DNA of 64,000 bases from an uncultured Burkholderiales bacterium (GTDB lineage Bacteria; Pseudomonadota; Gammaproteobacteria; Burkholderiales; Burkholderiaceae_C), in the NCBI GenBank assembly GCA_903876885.1, contig CAIRBP010000004.1, positions 91,207 to 155,206 of the forward strand. Reading direction: 5' to 3'. A model generated the notes under the pieces. It had not been told where the DNA came from. It did not search any database and saw nothing but the letters and a program-made list of their open reading frames with translations. The position numbers and the translations under genes are program-made. Shown here one piece after another: positions 1 through 9,096 of the stretch (positions are counted from its first letter, which is position 1; each line of letters opens with the position of its first letter).

Positions 1-1
1 C

Positions 2-832
2 GGCTCTCAAGAACCTTTTAGTCCAGTGCCTGTCGCTGAGGCCGTGAAAACGATTCTTAGCGAAAAACCTGATGTCGTTTTTGCTCCTCATGTGGAGACA
101 TCTTGCGGGATGATTCTTCCTGACGACTACATCAAAGAATTAACGCAAGCTGTTCACAGCTACGGAGGCCTATTCGTTCTTGACTGTATCGCCTCAGGTG
201 CCATGTGGGTTGATACCAAAGAAACAGGCGTTGATGTTCTAATCTCCGCTCCACAAAAAGGCTGGAGCAGCTCGCCTTGCTGTGCAATGATTGTGCTCAG
301 TGAGCACGCAAGAAAGGCAATCGATCAAACTACCAGTACCAGCTTTGCCTGTGATCTAAAGAAATGGCTCCAAATCATGGAGACTTATGAATCCGGTGCT
401 CACGCTTATCACAGCACCATGCCAACTGATGCACTTGTTCGCCTTTGCGCAGTGATGGAAGAGTCTCAGGCGCTTGGCTTCAAGAAACTCAAAGACGCGC
501 AAATTGAAATGGGACTTAAGATTCGTGCAACACTTGAAAAACATGGCTTCAAAAGTGTTGCCAGCAAAGAGTTTCAAGCTCCTGGTGTAGTTGTAAGCTA
601 TACAACAGATCCAGAGATTCAGTCTAGTAAAAAATTCTTAGCAGAAGGTCTGCAAACTGCCGCTGGAGTTCCCCTTCAATGTGATGAGGGCAGTGACTTT
701 ATGAGCTTTAGACTTGGACTTTTTGGATTAGAGAAGCTTCAACACGTAGACAGAACTGTTCGCTTATTTGAGCAGGCTGTTGAGCGTATCACCCCAAAAC
801 AAACCACAAAAGCTGAAGCTGTTCACTCCTGA
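2..832 (+). CDS. Class V aminotransferase (PLP-dependent, alanine-glyoxylate/serine-pyruvate type), 5' truncated by the window edge
   Basis: Reading frame is open to the window edge (GSQEPFSPVPVAEAV...). Contains the fold-type I pattern FVLDCIASGAMWVDTKETGVDVLISAPQKGWSSSP with the PLP-lysine region. Confidence 0.75.
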   Translation, partial: GSQEPFSPVPVAEAVKTILSEKPDVVFAPHVETSCGMILPDDYIKELTQAVHSYGGLFVLDCIASGAMWVDTKETGVDVLISAPQKGWSSSPCCAMIVLSEHARKAIDQTTSTSFACDLKKWLQIMETYESGAHAYHSTMPTDALVRLCAVMEESQALGFKKLKDAQIEMGLKIRATLEKHGFKSVASKEFQAPGVVVSYTTDPEIQSSKKFLAEGLQTAAGVPLQCDEGSDFMSFRLGLFGLEKLQHVDRTVRLFEQAVERITPKQTTKAEAVHS

Positions 833-850
833 TCTAAAGTACACCTGAAC

Positions 851-887
851 AAAAGCCCCTGGACTGAAATAGTTTTGGGGCTTTTTT
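851..887 (+). terminator. Rho-independent terminator
   Basis: AAAAGCCCC (851-859) pairs with GGGGCTTTT (877-885), followed by a T-run, just after the aminotransferase stop. Confidence 0.8.
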
Positions 888-927
888 CAATCCGCATTAT
901 CAACTCCCAGTTTATGGAAAATTAATT

Positions 928-1398
928 ATGGCTCAATCAATCAAATTAAAGGTTAACGGCGCTGAGGTATCCATCTCTTTTAGCGATCCCGAAATGCCTC
1001 TTCTTTACGCACTTCGCAATGAACTCAACTTGAAGGGCCCGCGATTTGGTTGTGGACTTGGACAGTGCGGAAGCTGCACAGTGCACGTCAACGGAGAGGC
1101 TGTGCGCTCCTGTGTTTTCCCGGTATCCGCAGCGAAGGGTACAACAATCACTACTCTAGAGGGTCTGGGGAACTCGTCAAAGCCAGATGTAATCCAACAA
1201 GCCTTCATAGATGAGCAAGCCGCTCAGTGTGGATACTGCATTAACGGTATGGTTATGCAGGCTAAAGCGCTTTTAAATAAAAACAAAAAACCCACAGAGA
1301 GTCAAATCAAAGAGGCCCTAGGAAACAATTTGTGCCGATGCGGAACGCATCAACGGATTGTTCGTGCAGTGCAAAGAGCGTCAGCTCAACTGGTCTAA
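928..1398 (+). CDS. (2Fe-2S)-binding subunit of xanthine dehydrogenase-family molybdenum hydroxylase (isoquinoline 1-oxidoreductase alpha-like)
   Basis: Motifs GCGLGQCGSCTVHVNGEAVRSC and CGYCINGM...NLCRCGTHQRI typical of two [2Fe-2S] clusters. Confidence 0.9.
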   Translation: MAQSIKLKVNGAEVSISFSDPEMPLLYALRNELNLKGPRFGCGLGQCGSCTVHVNGEAVRSCVFPVSAAKGTTITTLEGLGNSSKPDVIQQAFIDEQAAQCGYCINGMVMQAKALLNKNKKPTESQIKEALGNNLCRCGTHQRIVRAVQRASAQLV

Positions 1399-1409
1399 GG
1401 GAGTTAAAA

Positions 1410-3671
1410 ATGAATATTATTACAAGCACCAAATCCACTTTGTCTTCAGTTTCTGAGACATCGGTTTCGCGACGCAATATTTTGCGCGGCGTAAGCTCAT
1501 TAGTAGTTAGCTTCACGTTCTCACCCTTCATTGAGAGTGCAGTTGCACAAAACACCGCCGGCCTAGGCAAACCCAAATCAGTAGCTCTTGATGAGGTTGA
1601 GGGCTTTGTAGCTGTTAATTCCGATGGGACTGTAACTATTTTTTCAGGCAAAGTAGATCTTGGTACGGGCGTACGTACTGCTATGAGTCAAATCGCTGCA
1701 GAGGAACTTGATGTTCCACTCGCAAAAATTAACGTAATACAAGGAGATACCTTACTCACTCCCGACCAAGGTCCAACCTTCGGTAGCTTATCCATTCAAA
1801 TAGGTGGAATGCAAATTAGACAGGCTTGTGCAACTGCTCGCGAGGCACTTAAATCACAAGCTGCTAAACAGTGGAACCTAACACCCCAAGAAATCCAGAC
1901 CAAGGACGGTGAATGCCGCGTACAAGACAAGTCCATCAGCTATGTGGCCTTAGTTGGGCAACAACCCCTTAGCTTGAAATCTGATCCTAAGGCTACTTTA
2001 AAAAATCCTTCCACCTACAGCGTAGTCGGCAAGTCGGTTCCAAGGCTGGATATCCCGGCAAAACTCACAGGAGAATTTACATACATACATGACTTTAAAT
2101 TGCCAGGCATGCTACATGCCCGTGTGGTTCGTCCTCCCGCTGTCCACGCGAACCTAATATCATTTGATGATTCACAAGTTAAAACCATACCTGGATTCGT
2201 TCAAATTGTCAGAGACGGTAATTTCCTTGCAGTAGTCTGCACCGATGAGTGGGCAGCCATTAAAGGCAGCAAAAAGCTTAAGACCAAATGGTCTGAGTGG
2301 GCTGGCTTACCTGAGCAAAAAGAATTATGGAACTACGTTCGCAACTCTAAAGTAGCAAGTGTCGATCAACTTCAAAAGGTAGGTGACGTTGCACAAGTTA
2401 ATCTTGAGGGTGCCAACACCATCCAAGCCACTTACGATTTTGCCGTACATACCCATGGATCGATTGGTCCTTCCTGTGCCGTAGCAGCTTGGGAGAACGG
2501 AGTCGTTACGTGTTGGAACGCCTCCCAACAAACTCACCTCTTGCGCAAGCAACTAGCTCAGATGCTAAAGCTATCTGACGATCAAGTACGCTGCATCTAC
2601 ATTGACGGTGCGGGTTGCTACGGACGTAATGGACACGAAGACGCTGCAGCGGATGCCGTGTTGATCTCTAAACACGTTGGTAAACCCGTTCGAGTTCAAT
2701 GGTCCAGAGCTGATGAGCACGGGTGGGATCCAAAGGGCCCTCCTTCGCTTTATGATTTCAAGGCTTCTTTAGACAAGGAAGGTAAGGTGTTGGCCTGGGA
2801 GTCCGATGCATTCATGGCAGAGAGACCTAAACAAATATCGGTAACTCTCTTAGCAGCAGACCTTGCAGAACTACCAAGAGAAGTGCCTCACCCGGGTAAT
2901 ATTCAAAATTCACTTGCTATTCAATACAAGCTGCCCAATATTAGAGCCTCCGCTCACTATGTAGAGAACACTCCTTTCAGACCAGGATGGATACGCACCC
3001 CTGGAAGAATGCAAAATACTTATGGCAACGAATGTTTCCTAGATGAGCTAGCGGTTCAAGCTAATGCCGATCCTTTTGAATTTAGGTTGAAATACCTTGA
3101 TGATCCAAGAGGAGCTGAATGTATTCAACGCGTAATGAAGTTGGCTAATTGGAAGAGTTCGCCGTCTCACTCCAAAACCAACCGAGTGGGTGACGTTGTA
3201 AAGGGTCGCGGAGTTTCGTACATTAAGTATGAGCTGGTTAGAACCTATATCGCAGTTGTTGCTGATATTGAGCTCAACACCAAGACCGGAGTTGTCAAAG
3301 TTAGCAAGTTCTACGTTGCACATGATTGCGGTCAGATCATCAATCCTGATGGCTTAAGGAACCAAATCGATGGAAATATCATCCAAACCGTTAGTAGAAC
3401 ACTTTTGGAGGAAGTTAAATTTACCCGCTCAGCAATTACCAGCCTAGACTGGAGTACTTATCCGATCATCAAATTCCCGCAAGTGCCTTCCATTGAAATT
3501 GATCTGATTGATCGACCCAATGAAAAACCTTGGGGTGCAGGTGAACCAGCGGCAGCTGTAGTTCCGTCAGCAATTGCAAATGCAATTTTTGATGCCGCAG
3601 GTATCAGGATGCGTTCTGTACCCATTACACCGCAGAAAGTAATGCAAGCTCTGAAGTCAAAGCAAGCTTGA
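1410..3671 (+). CDS. Molybdopterin-binding aldehyde/xanthine dehydrogenase large subunit (IorB-like), Tat-type N-terminus
   Basis: Start placed at ATG 1410 (MNIITSTKST...SVSRRNILRGVSSLVVSFTF). Molybdenum hydroxylase motifs such as GWIRTPGRMQNTYGNECFLDELA and KPWGAGEPAAAVVPSAIANAIFDAAG. Adjacent to the 2Fe-2S subunit. Confidence 0.88.
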   Translation: MNIITSTKSTLSSVSETSVSRRNILRGVSSLVVSFTFSPFIESAVAQNTAGLGKPKSVALDEVEGFVAVNSDGTVTIFSGKVDLGTGVRTAMSQIAAEELDVPLAKINVIQGDTLLTPDQGPTFGSLSIQIGGMQIRQACATAREALKSQAAKQWNLTPQEIQTKDGECRVQDKSISYVALVGQQPLSLKSDPKATLKNPSTYSVVGKSVPRLDIPAKLTGEFTYIHDFKLPGMLHARVVRPPAVHANLISFDDSQVKTIPGFVQIVRDGNFLAVVCTDEWAAIKGSKKLKTKWSEWAGLPEQKELWNYVRNSKVASVDQLQKVGDVAQVNLEGANTIQATYDFAVHTHGSIGPSCAVAAWENGVVTCWNASQQTHLLRKQLAQMLKLSDDQVRCIYIDGAGCYGRNGHEDAAADAVLISKHVGKPVRVQWSRADEHGWDPKGPPSLYDFKASLDKEGKVLAWESDAFMAERPKQISVTLLAADLAELPREVPHPGNIQNSLAIQYKLPNIRASAHYVENTPFRPGWIRTPGRMQNTYGNECFLDELAVQANADPFEFRLKYLDDPRGAECIQRVMKLANWKSSPSHSKTNRVGDVVKGRGVSYIKYELVRTYIAVVADIELNTKTGVVKVSKFYVAHDCGQIINPDGLRNQIDGNIIQTVSRTLLEEVKFTRSAITSLDWSTYPIIKFPQVPSIEIDLIDRPNEKPWGAGEPAAAVVPSAIANAIFDAAGIRMRSVPITPQKVMQALKSKQA

Positions 3672-3701
3672 AAATTTGTAAAGACTAATTGCGGAATAAA
3701 T

Positions 3702-3740
3702 GAAAAAGCCACATACTCCAAAGAGTTTGTGGCTTTTTTC
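3702..3740 (+). terminator. Rho-independent (possibly bidirectional) terminator
   Basis: GAAAAAGCCACA ... TGTGGCTTTTTTC stem, located between convergent genes. Confidence 0.75.
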
Positions 3741-3790
3741 TTGTTGGTATAAGCGATGAAGCTTATGGGTAGATTTATTTAATTTTCAGA

Positions 3791-4126
3791 TCACTTGACC
3801 CGTTGATTCATAGCACCTCTAAATTGACCGCCACGCTCAATTTCCAGTTCTGAATAATCTAAGTTTCCTGAGACTTTACCGGTACTGTGAATCAGTAAGT
3901 GATGCTGACAAGAGATTTCTTCGTGCAATTCACCGTAGACGTCCATCTCTCGAGCTTTGACTTTTCCGGAGACATGCCCAGCACGACCGATTTGTAGGTC
4001 ATCGGCAACGAGTTCACCGCTGACCTTGCCGTGAATGGTTACTTTACCAGGCGCAGCGATTGAGCCTGTAAACACAACACCTTCACCAATAAACAAATTA
4101 TTTTTAACGGGATCCATATCAGCCAT
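3791..4126 (-). CDS. Bactofilin family protein (polymer-forming cytoskeletal)
   Basis: Repeating beta-helical pattern: NLFIGEGVVFTGSIAAPGKVTIHGKVSGELVADDLQIGRAGHVSGKVKAREMDVYGELHEEI. Confidence 0.88.
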   Translation of the reverse strand: MADMDPVKNNLFIGEGVVFTGSIAAPGKVTIHGKVSGELVADDLQIGRAGHVSGKVKAREMDVYGELHEEISCQHHLLIHSTGKVSGNLDYSELEIERGGQFRGAMNQRVK

Positions 4127-4217
4127 ACTAAAGCCTCACTTAATGATTGCGATAATTATACGAAATATTCAGAGTTATTCAAAAAACTGTTGTCGTATGA
4201 AAGGGTTAGAGAGTTAA

Positions 4218-4249
4218 TTTAGCCTAAAAGATTAGGTTTTAGGGCTAAA
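4218..4249 (-). terminator. Probable terminator downstream of the DUF1330 gene
   Basis: TTTAGCC-TAAAA ... TTTTAGGGCTAAA near-perfect stem with a bulge. Confidence 0.4.
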
Positions 4250-4254
4250 AAAGA

Positions 4255-4548
4255 CTAGGCGCCCTCAATAATTCGTATATCTCGAACAACGTTACCGGTC
4301 CCAAGAGCCTTTAAGGCCTCTTGATAACCTGGGCTAGCGTAAGCCGCCTCAGCGTGGGCAACGCTTTCAAACTCAATTAAAACAGTGCGCTGTAATAATC
4401 CTTCTTCTTTTGCAAAGGCTGGAATGCCTCGGGCCAGGAACTTCCCACCCATCGCAGTCAATGCTGGGCTGGCCAACTTCCCGTAAGCCGCTAGGGCGTC
4501 AGGGTTTGTGATAGAGCGGTAAGTACTGACCCAATAAGCTTTAGGCAT
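4255..4548 (-). CDS. DUF1330 domain-containing protein
   Basis: MPKAYWVSTYRSITNPDALAAYGKLA...FLARG...RTVLIEFESVAHAEAAYASPGYQEAL is typical of the family. Confidence 0.88.
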   Translation of the reverse strand: MPKAYWVSTYRSITNPDALAAYGKLASPALTAMGGKFLARGIPAFAKEEGLLQRTVLIEFESVAHAEAAYASPGYQEALKALGTGNVVRDIRIIEGA

Positions 4549-4595
4549 GCGATGATCTCCAAGTAAACTGTTGCCAATGATAGCAAGGAGTAGCG

Positions 4596-5309
4596 ATGTT
4601 TAATGATGAAACTAAGACAAACCCTGACCAAAAGTGCATTAATTACACTTACAAGAGAAATTTATGGGCTACCCCTTTCCTGGCCCACTTACTTTGCTTT
4701 TTTGCAAGTTTTCTCACGATCCAACACGCTCTGGCCCAAGAAGATTTGAGACGATTTAAGCTCCTAAAGGCGGAAGAGCTCTCAGCAGAGCAAGCCACCC
4801 TTGCCCAATCCATTCGCAGTGGGCCCAGATCAAGCACTGGAAGCACTGCCACTCAGCCCAATACCCCTCTTGGAAGCCCTTTTAACGTTTGGCTTCGTAG
4901 TCCAGAGATGGGCGATATTATCCAAAAACTAGGATCTCAAATTCGTTTTGGTAGCTCTTTGCCGACAAAACTAAATGAATTTGCAATTCTAATTACCGCC
5001 CAGCACTGGGGGGCACAGTATGAGTGGTTTGCGCATCACAGGCTTGCATTAAAGGCGGGGCTTAATCCCGAAATCGCGGAGGCATTAAAAAATAATAAAA
5101 GACCTTCAAACATGTCACCAGATGAGGAGGCCGTGTACGATTTCTCTACAGAATTACATCAAACACATTTCGTGAGTGATAAAACCTACAAACAAACTTT
5201 GAGTATCTTTGGAGAAAAAGGCGTTGTCGATTTAATCGCCGTCAATGGATACTATGATTTAGTTTCAATGACTTTGAATGTAGACCGAACACCCATTCCT
5301 AATAACTAA
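4596..5309 (+). CDS. Carboxymuconolactone decarboxylase-like (AhpD-fold) protein with signal peptide
   Basis: LNEFAILITAQHWGAQYEWFAHHRLALKAGLNPEIAEALK...DEEAVYDFSTEL. Paralogous to the ORF at 27368. Confidence 0.7.
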   Translation: MFNDETKTNPDQKCINYTYKRNLWATPFLAHLLCFFASFLTIQHALAQEDLRRFKLLKAEELSAEQATLAQSIRSGPRSSTGSTATQPNTPLGSPFNVWLRSPEMGDIIQKLGSQIRFGSSLPTKLNEFAILITAQHWGAQYEWFAHHRLALKAGLNPEIAEALKNNKRPSNMSPDEEAVYDFSTELHQTHFVSDKTYKQTLSIFGEKGVVDLIAVNGYYDLVSMTLNVDRTPIPNN

Positions 5310-5347
5310 ACTCTAAAGTTAAAGAGTAACCAGAGGACTTCGCTCAC

Positions 5348-5395
5348 CCCTATTTCACTTCCCTATTTCACTACCCTATTTCACTTGCCTATTAA
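5348..5395. repeat. 13-bp tandem repeat CCCTATTTCACTT (three full copies plus a degenerate fourth)
   Basis: CCCTATTTCACTT / CCCTATTTCACTA / CCCTATTTCACTT / GCCTATTAAACAC at 5348-5399. Confidence 0.85.
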
Positions 5396-7435
5396 ACACA
5401 ACATACCCCTTAAGTCCAGGGCCATTCGATCAAGCGGCTCCGCCCACTCATTAAAGGAAGTTTGTCTATAAATTTTGGCACTTGAATAGCCGTACTGCGA
5501 GTCCTCAACCACTTGCCAGCGCCAATCAGACGTAAGGGGTACTACAACCCAGGTTTTAACTCCTAGTGCTGCTGCGAGATGAGCGGTAGTGTTGTCAATA
5601 CTAATGACCAAATCACAACCGGATATTAATTGAGCTAATCCGTACAAGTCCTGTTCAGCATTCAGGTCTTTAATTTCTCCAACGCTGATACCTGTTCGTT
5701 CCAGGGTATTTTTGATCTCGTCGCGTACGTCTGAGTATTGCAAGCTAACCCAACTTATGGTGTTTGGCGGACCACCGTCCTGGCTCAAAGGAAGCAGTCG
5801 GTCTGTATTTAGAGTATCGAGCGAAGATTCATCCAAGCTCAAATGATTGATTAATTCACAAAGTGGAAGACTTCTTTTAGCTCCACTTTGGGGGTGTAAA
5901 CTTTTCCAGGAAATGCCTATAACGAATTCGTTTCGTGTTTTATTCCTTATGCCTTTAGGGTGAAGGTACGGTTGAGACAAAGCATGAGCTAAGCGTGGAC
6001 TCTTTACCCCGTCAAGCATTTGATTCAATCGTCCCCACCTAGCCAAACTTCCTAGCGGTATGTGCGCATCAAAATCGGAATCACTTATGGATTCAGACTC
6101 AGAGATAAATTTAATAGTCGGATATGATTCGCGGAAAAGCTTAACAAGCCGGGCATCTACCCTGACAATTAAATCTTTTACGCAGGGTTTGATTAAGGGT
6201 AAAAATCGAACAAAATAAATATCATCTCCCACCCCTTGCTCATTCCAAACTAAAACACGTTCATACCCCTGGCTGGGTGCATATTTTTGTCCTTGTTCTT
6301 TCTCCTGCTCGAACTGGGTACCTTGGAGGTTCACAAAGGGCTCCCACATAGGTTTAGAAGTTTGAAGCACTTGGGAGGCGTATTCTGGGGTTGCCCACCT
6401 CCACTCATACTCTTCAAACCCATTTTCAAAACCTCCCTGCCCTAAGAGTAATAAGGCCTTATTCAAATGAGCTGTAGCAAAACCAGGTTGTAAGTCAATC
6501 GCAGATTGATAATGTATTAAGGCTTCCTTGAAACGGCCCATCTCTTTGTAAACATTTCCCAGGTTGGAGATGGCCTGAGGGTAATCAGGCTTTAACCCAA
6601 TAGCATTCCTGAAATCCGCAATAGCACTGTCCCATTGGTAGAGATATTTATAGATGTTACCCCTGTTGTTTAAAAGTTCTGGGTTGTTGGGGTCCAAGTC
6701 AATAGCTAGATTAAAACTGATAAGTGCATCCGCATTTTTATTAAGCTCAGTTTGAGCTAGACCACTCCCCTTTAAAGCGTCTACAACAGTCGACTGAAGG
6801 TTTTGCGTGCTTGCGGCCTCTTTAAGTTTTAAAAACTCTACCAAAGCATTCTGTGCTCTGCCGATGCCGAGTAAAGTCCACGCTTTGTTTGACATTCCCT
6901 CTAAAAAATTAGGAGTAGATTTCACAGCAAGCTCAAAAAAATCAACAGCAGACTCTAAGCGATTCAATTTAACGCTTGCTATGCCAGCGTTATTTAAAAG
7001 CATAGAGTGAGTGGGGTTTAACTGAATAGCTAGCTCATAACGGGTCATGGCTTCGCTGTCTCTGCCGAGCTCTAAAAATATATTACCCTGGTTGTACAAA
7101 GCCTCGAAGTGCTTAGGATCAAAATAGATACATGTTTCATAACACTTAACGGCTTCTTGCCAATTCGCTCTGACTTCGAATGCAAAACCTTTTATGAAAT
7201 AAAGTTCAGCATAAGTCTGAGACTTGGGGTGCTTTTGTAGGAACTCATCAACTAGCTTAAGGGCTGCGCCTGAATCGCCCTTTACACACATGGATTTGGT
7301 AAGCCCTGCGAAAACTCGCTCATCGCTGGGGTAGTCTTCGAACAACTCTTTAAACAACTGAAAGGCGTTGTGAACATCACCGCTTGTAAGCAAATTGGAT
7401 GCTTTTGTAAGCGATTTTTCTAGATCGTTTAACAT
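5381..7435 (-). CDS. TPR-repeat protein with C-terminal glycosyltransferase-9/heptosyltransferase-like domain
   Basis: Many TPR units (e.g. FEALYNQGNIFLELGRDSEAMTRYELAIQLNP). C-terminus has VGDDIYFVRFLP...GISWKS...LAQLISGCDLVISIDNTTAHLAAALGVKTWVVVPLTSDWRW. Confidence 0.85.
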   Translation of the reverse strand: MLNDLEKSLTKASNLLTSGDVHNAFQLFKELFEDYPSDERVFAGLTKSMCVKGDSGAALKLVDEFLQKHPKSQTYAELYFIKGFAFEVRANWQEAVKCYETCIYFDPKHFEALYNQGNIFLELGRDSEAMTRYELAIQLNPTHSMLLNNAGIASVKLNRLESAVDFFELAVKSTPNFLEGMSNKAWTLLGIGRAQNALVEFLKLKEAASTQNLQSTVVDALKGSGLAQTELNKNADALISFNLAIDLDPNNPELLNNRGNIYKYLYQWDSAIADFRNAIGLKPDYPQAISNLGNVYKEMGRFKEALIHYQSAIDLQPGFATAHLNKALLLLGQGGFENGFEEYEWRWATPEYASQVLQTSKPMWEPFVNLQGTQFEQEKEQGQKYAPSQGYERVLVWNEQGVGDDIYFVRFLPLIKPCVKDLIVRVDARLVKLFRESYPTIKFISESESISDSDFDAHIPLGSLARWGRLNQMLDGVKSPRLAHALSQPYLHPKGIRNKTRNEFVIGISWKSLHPQSGAKRSLPLCELINHLSLDESSLDTLNTDRLLPLSQDGGPPNTISWVSLQYSDVRDEIKNTLERTGISVGEIKDLNAEQDLYGLAQLISGCDLVISIDNTTAHLAAALGVKTWVVVPLTSDWRWQVVEDSQYGYSSAKIYRQTSFNEWAEPLDRMALDLRGMLCLIGK

Positions 7436-7484
7436 CTTTAAAGTTAGTCCACGTCCTAAACTAGAGTCTTCGTACGATCAGGCT

Positions 7485-8348
7485 TTAAACGCGTTTGCTA
7501 GCATAGTGTGCTTTTAAACGCTCTCGCCTAGCATCCTCAGTGGATTTAGCATCATTGATTTCTCTGAATACACTTGTAAGGTCAGCCTTTCGCTCAACCG
7601 TTTTGAATCGACCGGTAAGAGGCGTCTCTGGTGTTAGTTCACCCCTTTGGTACAAGTCCCAAATCTCCGCGCCAAACTGAGTGGACAAAAGAGATGGAGC
7701 AAATTGACCAAAAAAGATTCTTAAATTATTCACATCTCTCATCAACATCCGCTGTGCATGGTTATTACCTGCTGCGTCAACCGCCTGAGGCAAATCAATA
7801 ATTACAGGCCCATCTGCAGCCATCAAAATATTGAATTCAGATAAGTCAGCATGCACAATACCAGCGCACAGCATTTTGACAACTTCCTCTATCAACATTG
7901 CGTGAGCCCAAAGCGCTTGCTCAGGGCTAAATTTTGAATCATTAAGGCGCGGTGCAGCGTCTCCGTTGGCATCCGTAATCAGCTCCATAAGAAGCACGCC
8001 TTCAAAAAAATTGTAGGGCTTGGGCACTCGTACTCCAGCATGAGCGAGTCTGTAAAGAGCGTCAACCTCTGCACTTTGCCAAGCCGCCTCCTGAGACTCA
8101 CGTCCAAACTTAGTACCCTTTGCCATAGCACGGGCTTGCCGAGAGTTCTTCACTCTTCTATTCTCAGTGTAGTCAACCGCCTGTCTGAAACTTCGCTGAG
8201 TTGCTTCCTTGAAAACCTTGGCGCAACGTACATCATCTCCACAGCGCACAACATAGACCATGGCCTCTTTGCCACTCATCAATTGACGTATTACGTCATC
8301 AATGATGCCCTCCTCAACAAGGGTTTGTAGACGACTTGGTGCTTTCAA
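7485..8348 (-). CDS. RIO1-family serine protein kinase
   Basis: Kinase motifs GKEAMVYVVRCGDDVRCAKVFKEA, GIVHADLSEFNILM and VIIDLPQAVD. Confidence 0.88.
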   Translation of the reverse strand: MKAPSRLQTLVEEGIIDDVIRQLMSGKEAMVYVVRCGDDVRCAKVFKEATQRSFRQAVDYTENRRVKNSRQARAMAKGTKFGRESQEAAWQSAEVDALYRLAHAGVRVPKPYNFFEGVLLMELITDANGDAAPRLNDSKFSPEQALWAHAMLIEEVVKMLCAGIVHADLSEFNILMAADGPVIIDLPQAVDAAGNNHAQRMLMRDVNNLRIFFGQFAPSLLSTQFGAEIWDLYQRGELTPETPLTGRFKTVERKADLTSVFREINDAKSTEDARRERLKAHYASKRV

Positions 8349-8386
8349 CTTATTAGTCCTTTAAAAAAAGAGATGAATCAGCTTAA

Positions 8387-8860
8387 CTAGCTCACTGCTT
8401 TCAATTGATTTTGTGCTTGAATTCTAAGATTTTTCCTAACTTGAGCAGCGCCGTGCCTTCTTATCTCATCTGGAGTCTGAGGAACGAACTCATTTACAGG
8501 AGTGGGTTTGCGTGAATCGTCTACGGCCACCATAGTGAAGTAACAACTATTTACATGTCGTTTTTCCTGTGTTCGTATGTTCTCTGCTACCACACGAATT
8601 CCAATCTCCATTGACGTTTTACCGGTATGGTTAACTGAGGCCAGGAACGTCACCATCTCCCCTACGTGAATGGGTTGCCTGAAAATAACTTGGTCTACAC
8701 TCATCGTGACAACGTACCTCGCAGCGTAACGACTTGCGCAGGCATAGGCCACCTCATCCAGTAGCTTTAAGATTGCACCGCCGTGCACATTTCCTGTAAA
8801 GTTTGCAGTGTCCGGCGTCATAAGCACTGTCATCGTTAGTTGATGCTGTGGAATATTCAT
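8387..8860 (-). CDS. Acyl-CoA thioesterase (YciA/hotdog family)
   Basis: NFTGNVHGGAILKLLDEVAYACASRYA and FRQPIHVGEMVTFLASV. Confidence 0.85.
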   Translation of the reverse strand: MNIPQHQLTMTVLMTPDTANFTGNVHGGAILKLLDEVAYACASRYAARYVVTMSVDQVIFRQPIHVGEMVTFLASVNHTGKTSMEIGIRVVAENIRTQEKRHVNSCYFTMVAVDDSRKPTPVNEFVPQTPDEIRRHGAAQVRKNLRIQAQNQLKAVS

Positions 8861-9096
8861 AAATTAAGAGGGGGTTATCAATTTGTTAAAAAATGCAGTT
8901 CTTGCAAACCTAACTCAATTGAAGCAGGATACCCACTGCATGAGGGCACCATAGTCGTCAAAAGCAACTAACGTCTGATTTTACCCATAAACCATTAAAC
9001 TGAAGTGCTCGCCAGTTGGTCTAAACACTATTTAGCCTACTAAAATATCTGTTCGTTAAATAGTTTAAAGCGTTTTTCAAAAACAAAAGGACATTC

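Noticed and set aside
5348-5399. Possible mini CRISPR array
   Set aside because: Units are 13 bp, directly abutting with no spacers, and no cas genes are present. It is a simple tandem repeat.
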